Positions 1 to 8,124 of a stretch of 26,639 nt of DNA are shown here, piece after piece. Position 1 is the stretch's first letter; every line of letters starts with the position of its first letter. Location: contig JBCBKP010000040.1 in the NCBI GenBank assembly GCA_038521625.1, forward strand, positions 1 to 26,639, read 5' to 3'. The stretch is from JBCBKP01 sp038521625. Lineage in GTDB: Bacteria; Planctomycetota; Phycisphaerae; Phycisphaerales; UBA1924. Both the position numbers and the translations under genes were made by a program. The notes under the pieces are model-generated. The model was not told the origin of the DNA. It searched no databases and saw nothing but the letters and a program-made list of their open reading frames with translations.

Positions 1-48
1 CTCGAGGGCATGCTCAAGGGCGTCGAGGTCAAGGCCGCGACGCTGGTC
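1..48 (+). repeat. Left arm of 48-bp perfect inverted repeat
   Basis: Bases 1-48 are identical to the reverse complement of 118-165. Both copies are coding and in the same reading frame at the 3' ends of two convergent PilT-like genes. Similarity continues imperfectly for about 9 bases beyond the exact block. The left limit is unknown because the repeat reaches the window edge. Confidence 0.9.
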
Positions 49-72
49 GGCAAGATCAAGAACCGCGGCTAG
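1..72 (+). CDS. 3' end of a PilT-like ATPase gene (partial, 5' end outside window)
   Basis: Only the last 23 codons and a TAG stop lie in the window. The peptide begins LEGMLKGVEVKAATLV and ends GKIKNRG. Its first 16 residues equal residues 387-402 of the complete PilT-type ATPase that faces it on the minus strand, so this is the tail of a close paralogue, presumably another type IV pilus retraction-type ATPase. The two proteins differ only after that point: this one ends in basic GKIKNRG, the other in CKFCGEKL. The catalytic part lies upstream of the window, so the family call rests on the shared tail alone. The genes converge with 18 bp between their stop codons. Confidence 0.7.
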   Translation, partial: LEGMLKGVEVKAATLVGKIKNRG

Positions 73-90
73 GCGTCGGATCGAAGCCTC

Positions 91-1323
91 TCAGAGCTTC
101 TCGCCGCAGAACTTGCAGACCAGCGTCGCGGCCTTGACCTCGACGCCCTTGAGCATGCCCTCGAGCGCCTCGCGGTTGGGGGCGTGCTGGCGCGCGGTCT
201 TCAGCTCGATCCACTCCTTCTCGACCAGCTCGCCGAGCGACTGGTTGAAGTTGTGCATCCCGTCGCCCTTGCCGTTGGCGATGATCGAGGGCAGGTCCTC
301 GTCCTCGGCCTCGCGGATCTTGTCGCGCACCAGCGGCGTCGCGATCAGCACCTCGGTCGCCGGGACGACCGCCGATTCGAAGCCCTGGGTCGTCGGGAGC
401 AGCTTCTGTGCGCAGATCGCCCGCAGGCTGGATGCCAGCGAATTCCGGATGAACCCGCGCTCGCTCTCGGGGAAGAACTCCAGGATTCGGGTGAACGCCT
501 GGGTCGCGTCGGCCGTGTGCAGCGTCGCAAACACCAGGTGCCCCGTCTCCGCGGCTTGGAGGGCCGCCATGACCGTCGCCTGGTCGCGCATCTCGCCCAC
601 GAGGATCACGTCGGGGTCCTGACGCACGACGTACCGCAGCGCCATCGCGAAGCTCTCGACGTCGATCCCGATCTCGCGCTGGCTGACGATCGACTTTGCG
701 GGCTTGAACCGGTACTCGACCGGGTCCTCGACCGTGATGATGTTGACCGCGCGAGTCTTGTTGACCTGATCGACCATCGCCGCGAGGGTCGAGGACTTGC
801 CGGACCCGGTCACGCCGACCACCATCACCAGACCCTGCACCGAGTCCGAGACGATCTTGCCGTAGATCGGCGGGAGGTGCAGATCGCCGTAGCTCGGGAT
901 GTCGGCCTTGACGCGGCGCGCCGCCATGTGCGTGTGGTTGCCCGAGCGGTACATGTTGATCCGGAACCGATCGCCTCCCTCGAGATGCCAGGCGAAGTCG
1001 AGATTCCCGCTCTGGGCGAACTGCTTCTGTTGTTCCTCGGTCAGGATCGGGTCGATCAGGTGGTCCGCCTCGTCCTCGCTGACCGGCTCGGTCTGGATCG
1101 GGCGCAGGGCCCCACCGATCCGGTACGTCGGAGGGATCCCGACCTTGATGTGCAGGTCGGACGCGTCGAGCCGTGCCATCGCCGCCAGAAGCTTCTTGAT
1201 GCCCACGCCGCCCGAGCCCACGTGCGGTAGCTCTTGATGCGCGGCCGCGTTCGACTCCACCGTCGAGGTCGAGATCGGTTCCCCAGTCTCACCCGATCCG
1301 TTCACAGAACCCGATTCGACCAT
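91..1323 (-). CDS. PilT/PilU-family type IV pilus (twitching) ATPase
   Basis: This is a cytoplasmic hexameric secretion-type ATPase that would power pilus retraction. The 410-aa protein has a Walker A motif (GVTGSGKSS, about residues 170-178), an Asp box (PVEYRF, near 201), a Walker B (DPDVILVGEMRD, about 236-247) and a His box (ATLHT, about 266-270), all in PilT order. I chose the ATG at 1323. The frame stays open for another 40 codons upstream, but that stretch is Arg/Pro-rich and resembles no PilT N-terminus. Compared with typical PilT (about 350 aa) it has a low-complexity N-terminal extension of about 40 residues and an odd C-terminus, CKFCGEKL, with a CxxC pair. The tail is duplicated in the convergent neighbour. 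PilT and PilU cannot be told apart from this sequence. Confidence 0.92.
   Translation of the reverse strand: MVESGSVNGSGETGEPISTSTVESNAAAHQELPHVGSGGVGIKKLLAAMARLDASDLHIKVGIPPTYRIGGALRPIQTEPVSEDEADHLIDPILTEEQQKQFAQSGNLDFAWHLEGGDRFRINMYRSGNHTHMAARRVKADIPSYGDLHLPPIYGKIVSDSVQGLVMVVGVTGSGKSSTLAAMVDQVNKTRAVNIITVEDPVEYRFKPAKSIVSQREIGIDVESFAMALRYVVRQDPDVILVGEMRDQATVMAALQAAETGHLVFATLHTADATQAFTRILEFFPESERGFIRNSLASSLRAICAQKLLPTTQGFESAVVPATEVLIATPLVRDKIREAEDEDLPSIIANGKGDGMHNFNQSLGELVEKEWIELKTARQHAPNREALEGMLKGVEVKAATLVCKFCGEKL
118..165 (-). repeat. Right arm of 48-bp perfect inverted repeat
   Basis: This is the exact reverse complement of bases 1-48, separated by a 69-base centre. It encodes residues 387-402 of the minus-strand PilT-like protein. 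In single-stranded form the arms could pair into a very long hairpin between the convergent genes. Its origin as a gene duplication is more likely than selection as a terminator, because the repeat is in the same coding frame in both genes. Confidence 0.9.
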
Positions 1324-1488
1324 CGCGCGGCCCCCAGATCGCGGCGGCTTCAACAACGAGCGGCACGCCACCCGCCCGCATCCGACAAGCGGAACGCAGA
1401 GCGGCCGGCAACCCGGCCGGTGGGCCGCCGCGAGCGATCCCACCGGACGATCTGAGCATATCAGACCGCCCGGGCGACTCCGCCGGTC

Positions 1489-2787
1489 CTAGAACCGCAC
1501 CGCCACCATCACGTCGTTGAGATTGGTTCCGCTCGGCCCCGTCCGGATCAGAGCCCCGGCAGCGTCCAGGGCCGTGTGGCTGTCGTGCCTCGCCAGAGCG
1601 TCTTCGGGCGCGATCCCCTTGCTGCGGATCAACGCGGCTGTGTGCGCATCCACGACGGCGCCCGCCGCGTCGGTCGGGCCATCCACGCCGTCGGTCGCGA
1701 GCGAGAGCACGCCGATCCCATCGATTCCCTCGATCTCGAGCGCAGCCGCGAGCGATAGCTCCTGGTTTCGGCCGCCCTTGCCGCTTGCCGAGCCGACCCA
1801 GACGGTCGTCTCGCCCCCGAGCACCAGCGCACTGCGCGGCGCCAGGCTCCCGCCCTGTTCCGCCAGCTCGCGCCCCACGACCGCCGCCTCCCCGCGCACC
1901 CGCCGGCGGACCTCGGCGACCTCCAGCCCTTCTTGCCGGAGGGCCGCCGCGGCCGCATCAACCGCGGTGTCGTTGTTGGCGATGATGTGGTGCTCGACGA
2001 CATCGGCCGGGTCGCCCGGCTTGAGCGTCTCCTCGATCTCGCCTCTCGCCCCGCGTTCGAGATGGGTGCGTGCCGGCTCGGAGCGGGCCCCGCGGCGTTC
2101 GAGCACATCGAGCGCCTCCGCGAACGTCGTCGGGTCCGCGGCGAGCGGGCCGGATCCGATTGTTCCGATGGGGTCGCCGAGCACGTCGCTCAGGACGTAC
2201 GCGCTGCACCATGCGGGTGCCAGGAGCTTGGCGAGCCCGCCGCCCTTCAGTGACTCGCAGTGCTTCCGAACGGCGTTGAGCTCGTCGATCGTGGCGCCGC
2301 TCCGGAGCAGCGCGTCGGTCAGGGCCCGAAGATCATCGAGCTTGATCGGCGGGATCGGGCTGGCGAGGTACGCCGAAACGCCGCCCGAGAGCAGCGCCAG
2401 GACCCGGTCGCCGGCCCCGAGAGACGCCGCGAGGCCCGCGACGTGGCGCGCCGCCTCGAGATTCGAAGCGGTCGGAAGAGGGTGATCACAGCCGAGAACC
2501 TCGACCGAGTCGGCTATGGCCTCGGCCGTCCGATCGACGTGATCCCGCGGGCACAGCACCACGCCTCGCGCAATCCGCTCCCCGAGCAAGCGCGAGGCCT
2601 CTGTTGCCATCGGGCCCGCCCCCTTGCCGATCGCGATCAGCACGAGCGGGCCTGCGAGCGACGGGTCGTCGAGTCGCGGCTCCAGCGCTGCGCACAGGGA
2701 CGCGCAGGGATCGCAGGCCGCGAGCACGGCGCTCGCGACCCGAGAGAGCAGCCCGTGCTGGCCTTCGCCGCCCGACGCGTCAACCAT
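1489..2787 (-). CDS. Glycerate 2-kinase (MOFRL/GckA-TtuD family)
   Basis: This enzyme phosphorylates D-glycerate to 2-phosphoglycerate, feeding glyoxylate, serine or tartrate breakdown into lower glycolysis. The 432-aa length fits the family. Visible signatures are the N-terminal IAIGKGAGPMA segment, DHPLPT, the LLSGGVSA loop, the conserved NAVRKHCESLKGGGLA block, LSDVLGD, and the C-terminal MOFRL domain with GGETTV, GGRNQELSL, LATDGVDGPTDAAG and the terminal GPSGTNLNDVMV. The ATG start at 2787 is only 5 bp from the divergent ATG of the peroxiredoxin, so the two genes have almost no shared intergenic space and each promoter must lie inside the other's coding start. No Shine-Dalgarno sequence is evident. 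Family assignment is firm; the physiological pathway is not shown by the neighbours. Confidence 0.93.
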   Translation of the reverse strand: MVDASGGEGQHGLLSRVASAVLAACDPCASLCAALEPRLDDPSLAGPLVLIAIGKGAGPMATEASRLLGERIARGVVLCPRDHVDRTAEAIADSVEVLGCDHPLPTASNLEAARHVAGLAASLGAGDRVLALLSGGVSAYLASPIPPIKLDDLRALTDALLRSGATIDELNAVRKHCESLKGGGLAKLLAPAWCSAYVLSDVLGDPIGTIGSGPLAADPTTFAEALDVLERRGARSEPARTHLERGARGEIEETLKPGDPADVVEHHIIANNDTAVDAAAAALRQEGLEVAEVRRRVRGEAAVVGRELAEQGGSLAPRSALVLGGETTVWVGSASGKGGRNQELSLAAALEIEGIDGIGVLSLATDGVDGPTDAAGAVVDAHTAALIRSKGIAPEDALARHDSHTALDAAGALIRTGPSGTNLNDVMVAVRF

Positions 2788-2792
2788 CGATC

Positions 2793-3266
2793 ATGCTCCA
2801 ACCCGGCGACACCGCCCCGCCGTTCACGCTGACCGACCAGAACAACGAGGAGCATTCGCTCGAGTCGCTGCTGCGACGCGGGCCGCTCGTCCTCTATTTC
2901 TATCCGGCCGACTTCACACCCGGGTGTACCGCGCAGGCCTGCGCGATGCGCGATCGGAGAGCGGATCTCGAGGCCGCCGGCGCAACCGTCGTCGGCGTGT
3001 CCGCTCAGAGCGGCTCCACCCACGACAAGTTCGAGTCCCGATTCAAGCTCGGCTTCACACTCCTCTCCGATCCCGGTCGAGCCGTCGCGAAGCAGTACGG
3101 CGCCGTCGGCCTGGGCGGCGTGCTGCCCCTCCGCGTGACCTACCTGCTCGACCCGGACGGCACGGTCGCGGACGCGGTCCGCGCCGACCTGGCGATCGGG
3201 AAGCACGCGGCGTTCGCCGACCGGGTGCTCGAGCGCCTCCGGGGCACTCAGAGCGCGACGACCTGA
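2793..3266 (+). CDS. bcp: Peroxiredoxin, Bcp/PrxQ type (AhpC/TSA family)
   Basis: This is a thiol peroxidase that reduces H2O2 and organic hydroperoxides in the cytoplasm. The 157-aa protein starts MLQPGDTAPPF and has the active-site block FYPADFTPGCTAQAC. The peroxidatic Cys is at 45, and a second Cys at 50, five residues on, is the classic resolving position of Bcp/PrxQ atypical 2-Cys enzymes. Length (about 155 aa) is normal. I chose the ATG at 2793 because the domain starts immediately after it; upstream translation of the same frame is the shadow of glycerate kinase. Its last 19 bases overlap the convergent phosphoesterase gene. No clear ribosome-binding site is visible. Confidence 0.93.
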   Translation: MLQPGDTAPPFTLTDQNNEEHSLESLLRRGPLVLYFYPADFTPGCTAQACAMRDRRADLEAAGATVVGVSAQSGSTHDKFESRFKLGFTLLSDPGRAVAKQYGAVGLGGVLPLRVTYLLDPDGTVADAVRADLAIGKHAAFADRVLERLRGTQSATT

Positions 3267-3940
3267 TCACCGGCGATCGCGAACAAGTGCTCACCGCCCT
3301 CGGCACGCACCGACACACCCGCGGCGAATCCGCTGAACGCGGGCAAGACAAACCGCGCACTGCCGACGTGGAACGCGGGCAGCTTCAGCTCGTCGCCCCC
3401 ACCGCGCAGGACCACCGCGGGATGGACGTGCCCGCAGACGACGTATCCGCCCTCGGCCTCCTCGCCACGCTTGCCCGGCTCGTGCTTCAACGTCAGGCCA
3501 CCAACCCGGATCTCCGCCGGCAGGAGTTCGAACCCGAGCCGCCGGCAGACCTCGCCGAGCCGACGCACGCCGAGCTTGAGATCGTGGTTGCCCGGAACGA
3601 GCTCGAACCTCGCGGCGATGCGTCGGAGCCGCCGACCGAGCCGCTCGACGAACTCGTCTCCGACGCCCGCCGGCGCGTGGAACAGATCGCCCAGCACGAT
3701 CACCCGCGACGCGCCCGTGCGATCGACGGCCGAGTCGAGCCGCGCCAGCTGCTCGTCCTGGGTTCCCATCGGGATCGGCACGCCCGAAGCCCGCATCGAC
3801 CCGGACTTGCCCCAGTGCGTGTCCGCGACGAGTAGCGCCCCGTGTTGTGGCAGATACGCCGCCCGCTCGGGCAGCAGTCGGACAGGCTCGCCGCACAGCC
3901 TCGTCTCTACGTCGACCAGCTGCGTGGCCTCCCCTGTCAT
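3248..3940 (-). CDS. pdeM: Ligase-associated metallophosphoesterase (PdeM type)
   Basis: This is the last gene of the four-gene repair operon. The 230-aa calcineurin-like phosphoesterase has the metal-binding motifs in order: DTH (40-42), GDLFH (84-88), GNHD (117-120) and GHVHP (170-174). Family members in this context are ligase-associated DNA-damage-response phosphoesterases, described biochemically as Mn-dependent; the substrate is not evident here. I chose the ATG at 3940, which forms an ATGA overlap with the helicase stop and implies translational coupling. An in-frame ATG four codons upstream (3952) is possible but would enlarge the overlap. The 3' end overlaps the convergent peroxiredoxin by 19 bp. 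Confidence 0.9.
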   Translation of the reverse strand: MTGEATQLVDVETRLCGEPVRLLPERAAYLPQHGALLVADTHWGKSGSMRASGVPIPMGTQDEQLARLDSAVDRTGASRVIVLGDLFHAPAGVGDEFVERLGRRLRRIAARFELVPGNHDLKLGVRRLGEVCRRLGFELLPAEIRVGGLTLKHEPGKRGEEAEGGYVVCGHVHPAVVLRGGGDELKLPAFHVGSARFVLPAFSGFAAGVSVRAEGGEHLFAIAGDQVVAL

Positions 3941-6429
3941 TCTTTGTCCCAAGCTGCGCGCATCTTCGCGACGCGCTCGGCGATCGATTCGCTGCTGAGC
4001 CGGGCCCCGACACGCTCGATCACGAGCGGCAAGCTGAGCGGCGTCGGGCGGTTCAGGATCTCGACCGGCAACGGGTTCTCGCCAAGCCGCCTGAGCGTTC
4101 TGCCGAGCCGGCTCCGCTCGAACTGCTTCTCGAGAACCTCGCGCCGCGCCTGGAGAAGCAGCTTGTTCTGCGGGTCGAACTGCTCGAAGACGTCGTAGAT
4201 CAGGCTCGAGCGTGCCTGCACCTGACGCATGCTCCTGGGCGCGCCGGGCTGCGACGGGCTGATCAGACCCGCCACGCGGGCGACCTCGCGGAACTGGGTC
4301 TTCGCCATCGCCGAGAGGTTCACCGACTCGACCGCGTCCTCTGCCAGGCCATCGGTCGTGAACAGCGCGGGCGAGAGCAGCTCGGCAAACGGGTAGTTCT
4401 TCTCGGTCAGGAGCTCGAGGCCGTAGTCGTTCACCGCGGTGCTAAAGGTCGCGGACCGGAGCCGGCTCAGGCGGAGCGCGAGCAGCGCCGCGAGCCCCCC
4501 GTGCACCAGCCGACCCTCGAACGGGAACAAGAACAGGTGCGTTCCCTCCCGCGTGGTCGTGATCTCGGCGAGCGTCTCGCCCGCGTCCGGGAGCCTGCTC
4601 AGCTTCACCTGGGTCCCCACGAAACGCCGGGCCGCCGCGAGCTCGGGCTCCGCGATGGCGTCGTAGCGCCCGTCGCGGGCCGCCTCGATCGCGTCTCGGA
4701 CCGCGTCGGAGAGGCTCTCGCTGATCGGCAGGCGCGTCCCGCCCCAGATCGGTGTGTGGTTCGTGCGCCCGGTCGCCGGCCGGACGAAGGCGGTGAGGTC
4801 CTTCACCCGCTCGAACGCGAGCGTCCGCCCCGCGAAGAAGAACGTCTCCCCCGGGCGCAGCTTGTCGATGAACGACTCCTCGATGAAGCCAATCTTTTTG
4901 CCGTTCTTGAACCGGATGTCCATCACCGCGTCGCCCGTGATCGTGCCCACGTTCATCCGGTGCAGCTGGGCGAGGCGCTTGCCTTCGACGCGGTGCACGC
5001 CGTCCTCGCCGGCGACGACCCTGTGATACTCAGGGTACGCCTTGAGCGTCTCGCCGCCGCGGACCACCAGGTCGAGCGCCCACTCGAACTCTTCGCGCGG
5101 AAGGTCTCGGTACGACCAGGCCGTCCGCACCTCCTCGTGCATCGCGCCCGACTCGAATCCGCCGCCGAGGGCAACGGTGACCAGGTGCTGGCTGAGCACG
5201 TCGATCGGGGCCCGCTCGCCGACCCGGGGCTCGATCGCTCCGACCTCGATCGCCCGTCGCGCCGCGGCGATCTCGAACAGCTCGAAGGTGTTCGTCGGCA
5301 CGCACCGGATCAGGCACGGTGCTCCGGGCCTATGGCTCGCGCGCCCGGCCCGTTGCATGAGTCTCGCGACACCCTTGATCGAACCGATCTGCATGACCCG
5401 TTCGACCGGCGCGAAGTCGACACCGAGGTCGAGACTGCTCGTCGCCACGACGAGCCGGATCTTGCCCGATTTCAGCCCCGCCTCGACCGCGTGACGGTCG
5501 TCTCGGTCGATCGAGCCGTGGTGCAGCCCGATCACCGGGCGCCACTGAGGGCGCGCCGCTTCGATCGCGTTGAACCACCGCTCGGCCTGGCTCCGGGTGT
5601 TGACGAACACGAGCGTGCTGTGGGCGGGCAAGCCGTCCGAGTCGGTCTCGACCGACTCGAGCGCCGCCGGCAGCATCACGAGCCCGAGATGCCCCGCCCA
5701 CGGCAGCGTGTCATCCTCGCGAGGCAGCACCGTCTCGACGTTCACCGGCCGCTCGAGCTCGCCGCCCACGAGCACCGGCTCGACCCCGACGCCGACGAGC
5801 GTCCGGGCCGCCTCCTCGAGGTTCGACAGTGTCGCGCTCATGCCCCAGGTCGTGAGCCCGGGCGAGAAGCGGCGCAGGCGCGCCAGCGCGAGCTCGACCT
5901 GTGTCCCTCGCTTGGACGCGAGCAGCTCGTGCCACTCGTCGACGATCACCGTTCGCACGCCTCCGAGCTTGATGCTCGCGTCGTCGCGTGTGAGCAGCAG
6001 CGAGAGCGACTCCGGCGTTGTGATCAGCACGCTCGGGAGTCGCTCACGCTGGCGTGCCCGCACCGACGACGACGTGTCGCCCGTCCGGCTCTCGACCGAG
6101 ACCCGGTCGGCGAGATCCAGTTCCTCGATCGGAAGCCTCAGCGCCGCTTCCGTGTCGCGCGAGACCGCGCGAAGCGGAGTGATGACCAGCACCCGCAGCC
6201 CCTCGACGGAATCCATCTCCGCCTCGGCGATGAGTTCGGCGAGCGGCCCCATAAACGCCGCGTACGTCTTCCCTGCGCCGGTCGGGACGTGGATCAGGCC
6301 CGACCGTCCGGCCAGCTGTGCCCGCCAGGTCTCGCGCTGAAACTCGAAGGGCGCCCATCCTCGTGAGGCGAACCACGACTCGATCGGATCGAGACTCACC
6401 CCGGATCTTGCTCGCTCGGCGACAGGCAT
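3937..6429 (-). CDS. lhr: Ligase-associated Lhr-type DEAD/DEAH-box DNA helicase
   Basis: This is a superfamily 2 helicase of the Lhr-Core group, an ATP-dependent 3'-5' translocase and unwinding enzyme in the bacterial Lhr/ligase repair cluster. At 830 aa it matches the ligase-associated form and lacks the long C-terminal extension of full-length Lhr (about 1500 aa). Motifs are PTGAGKT (49-55, Walker A), ITPLRA (Ia), ITTPESL, DEWH (164-167, the Lhr version of DEAH), MSAT (197-200, motif III), and later FVNTRSQAE, ATSSLDLGVDF and QRAGRASHRPG (motif VI). The ATG at 6429 lies 12 bp downstream of the ligase stop. The gene's own stop overlaps the phosphoesterase start as ATGA. The neighbours confirm the ligase-associated subtype. 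Confidence 0.94.
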   Translation of the reverse strand: MPVAERARSGVSLDPIESWFASRGWAPFEFQRETWRAQLAGRSGLIHVPTGAGKTYAAFMGPLAELIAEAEMDSVEGLRVLVITPLRAVSRDTEAALRLPIEELDLADRVSVESRTGDTSSSVRARQRERLPSVLITTPESLSLLLTRDDASIKLGGVRTVIVDEWHELLASKRGTQVELALARLRRFSPGLTTWGMSATLSNLEEAARTLVGVGVEPVLVGGELERPVNVETVLPREDDTLPWAGHLGLVMLPAALESVETDSDGLPAHSTLVFVNTRSQAERWFNAIEAARPQWRPVIGLHHGSIDRDDRHAVEAGLKSGKIRLVVATSSLDLGVDFAPVERVMQIGSIKGVARLMQRAGRASHRPGAPCLIRCVPTNTFELFEIAAARRAIEVGAIEPRVGERAPIDVLSQHLVTVALGGGFESGAMHEEVRTAWSYRDLPREEFEWALDLVVRGGETLKAYPEYHRVVAGEDGVHRVEGKRLAQLHRMNVGTITGDAVMDIRFKNGKKIGFIEESFIDKLRPGETFFFAGRTLAFERVKDLTAFVRPATGRTNHTPIWGGTRLPISESLSDAVRDAIEAARDGRYDAIAEPELAAARRFVGTQVKLSRLPDAGETLAEITTTREGTHLFLFPFEGRLVHGGLAALLALRLSRLRSATFSTAVNDYGLELLTEKNYPFAELLSPALFTTDGLAEDAVESVNLSAMAKTQFREVARVAGLISPSQPGAPRSMRQVQARSSLIYDVFEQFDPQNKLLLQARREVLEKQFERSRLGRTLRRLGENPLPVEILNRPTPLSLPLVIERVGARLSSESIAERVAKMRAAWDKE

Positions 6430-6441
6430 GATCGGATCACG

Positions 6442-8124
6442 TTAGGATTCCCCGCCTGCGATCGCCAGGACCGCCTCCAGCGTGTCAGCCCCGTCGATCC
6501 CGAGATCGCGCCGCCACCGCTTCATCCGCGGGAATCGCAGCGCCACGCCCGACTTGTGGCGGCCCGAGAGACGGGCGGAATCGAACGCGATCTCGAAGAC
6601 GTGCGCCGGCTCGACCTGGCGCACCGGCCCGAACCGCTCCTTCGTGTGGCGTCGGATCCAGCGGTCCATCTCGGCGAACTCCTCGTCCGTGAGCCCCGTG
6701 TACGCCTTCGTCACGGTCACCAGACGACCCTCGCCGGGCTCGGACCCGTCCCAGACCGCGAACGTGTAGTCGGTCATCACGCCGGCCCGCCGGCCGTGGC
6801 CGGGCTGGGCGTAGACGAGAACGGCGTCGATCGTGAGCGGCTCGATCTTCCACTTCCACCAGTCTCCACGGCGACGCCCCGAGCGGTAGGGCGATCCACG
6901 GCGCTTCAGCATCACACCTTCGACCCCGCGCGCACGCGATGTCTCGCGCTCCGCGGCCAGCTGCGCCCACGACTCGAACGGGATGATCGGCGATGCGTGG
7001 AGCCGCGCGGGCGCGTGCGTCAAGATCGAGGCGAGGGCGTTCCGACGTTCTTCGAGCGGGGACAGCCGCAGGTCCGCGCCGTCAGACTCGAGCGCGTCGT
7101 ACGCGAGAAACGCGACCGGGGCCGCGCTCAAGATCTTGGGCCCGATCTGCGTGCGGCCGATCCGGCGTTGCAGCACACCGAATTCCATCGGCCCCCCCGG
7201 ATGATCCTCTTCGGGACCGTTCCCATGCCAGCAGATCACCTCGCCGTCCAGCACGCTCCCGTCTGGAAGGCGGGCGGCGGCCTCGGTCAATTCCGGGAGT
7301 CGCTCGGTCAGATTGTCATCGCCGCGCGACCAGAGAAAGACCCCGCCCGCCCGCTTGATCAGCTGCGCGCGGATGCCGTCCCACTTCCACTCGGCGAGCC
7401 AATCCGCCGCGTCTCCCAATTCTCGGGCGACGAAGTCGGTCTCGGTGCCGTCGAAGCCCGCGGGCAGTTCCGGCGGGACGATGGGGCTCGCGAGGAAGAA
7501 CGGATACGGGCGGCCGGCATCGACGTCCGCGTCGTCCGTGGAGATCAGACGCTCGAAGAAGCCCGCTGTCGGCTCCCGGTCGCCCATCAGGCGGTGCGCG
7601 ATCACGGACTGCTCGACGCCCGCCATCTCCGCGATCGCGCGCTCGACCGTCGTGCGCGAAACTCCGATCCGCATCGCGCCGGTGACCATCTTCAAGATCA
7701 GGAAGAGCTGCTCGCGTGGCAGCCCGCCGGTCCACTCTGTCAGCCGTGCGTCCTGCTCGGCCGAATCGAGGCCCCGGAGCGTGAGCAGCCGACCCTCGAC
7801 CCAATCGCGAAGGCCAACGGACGCGGGAGGCTCGTTCGTGCCGATGACCGCGTCGATCAGGAGCGTGACCGTCTCGGCGAGATCCCCGACCGAGGCGTAG
7901 GCCTCCTCGAAGAGCCAGGGCTCGATATCGATACGCGAACGAAGCCACTCGCGGACGCGCCTCGATGGCAGCAGCCGCTTGAGCTTGCCGCCCGCGAGAA
8001 AGTGCAAGCCCCACGCGGCGTCCGCGGGATCCGCCGACTCGAAGTACGCCTTGAGCGCGGCGACCTTGCCGTCGGTCGAGGTCGTCCGGTCGAGCCGTTC
8101 GAAGAGCGCCGCGAATGCGCGCAT
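6442..8124 (-). CDS. ATP-dependent DNA ligase of the Lhr/exonuclease repair operon
   Basis: This enzyme seals nicks using ATP and probably acts in repair, since bacteria replicate with NAD-dependent LigA. The 560-aa protein has an N-terminal DNA-binding domain (about 1-200), then the nucleotidyltransferase motif I EWKWDGIR with the adenylated Lys near 247, LDGEVICW (motif III region), an EGVMLKRRGSPYRSGRR segment and the lysine-rich motif DWWKWK (motif V region), followed by an OB-fold domain. The order and size match the 'DNA ligase-associated' bacterial family. The start is ATG at 8124, overlapping the exonuclease TGA by one base; an adjacent in-frame GTG at 8127 would give a 4-bp GTGA overlap. 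Either choice implies coupling to the exonuclease. Confidence 0.93.
   Translation of the reverse strand: MRAFAALFERLDRTTSTDGKVAALKAYFESADPADAAWGLHFLAGGKLKRLLPSRRVREWLRSRIDIEPWLFEEAYASVGDLAETVTLLIDAVIGTNEPPASVGLRDWVEGRLLTLRGLDSAEQDARLTEWTGGLPREQLFLILKMVTGAMRIGVSRTTVERAIAEMAGVEQSVIAHRLMGDREPTAGFFERLISTDDADVDAGRPYPFFLASPIVPPELPAGFDGTETDFVARELGDAADWLAEWKWDGIRAQLIKRAGGVFLWSRGDDNLTERLPELTEAAARLPDGSVLDGEVICWHGNGPEEDHPGGPMEFGVLQRRIGRTQIGPKILSAAPVAFLAYDALESDGADLRLSPLEERRNALASILTHAPARLHASPIIPFESWAQLAAERETSRARGVEGVMLKRRGSPYRSGRRRGDWWKWKIEPLTIDAVLVYAQPGHGRRAGVMTDYTFAVWDGSEPGEGRLVTVTKAYTGLTDEEFAEMDRWIRRHTKERFGPVRQVEPAHVFEIAFDSARLSGRHKSGVALRFPRMKRWRRDLGIDGADTLEAVLAIAGGES

Noticed and set aside
1450..1475. 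TCTGA...TCAGA hairpin between glycerate kinase and the PilT-like gene, considered as a terminator
   Set aside because: Only 5 bp of stem and no T-run on either strand.
3847..6366. 839-aa plus-strand open frame opposite the helicase
   Set aside because: It is an Arg/Asp/Leu-rich shadow typical of high-GC antisense frames; the minus strand carries all helicase motifs.
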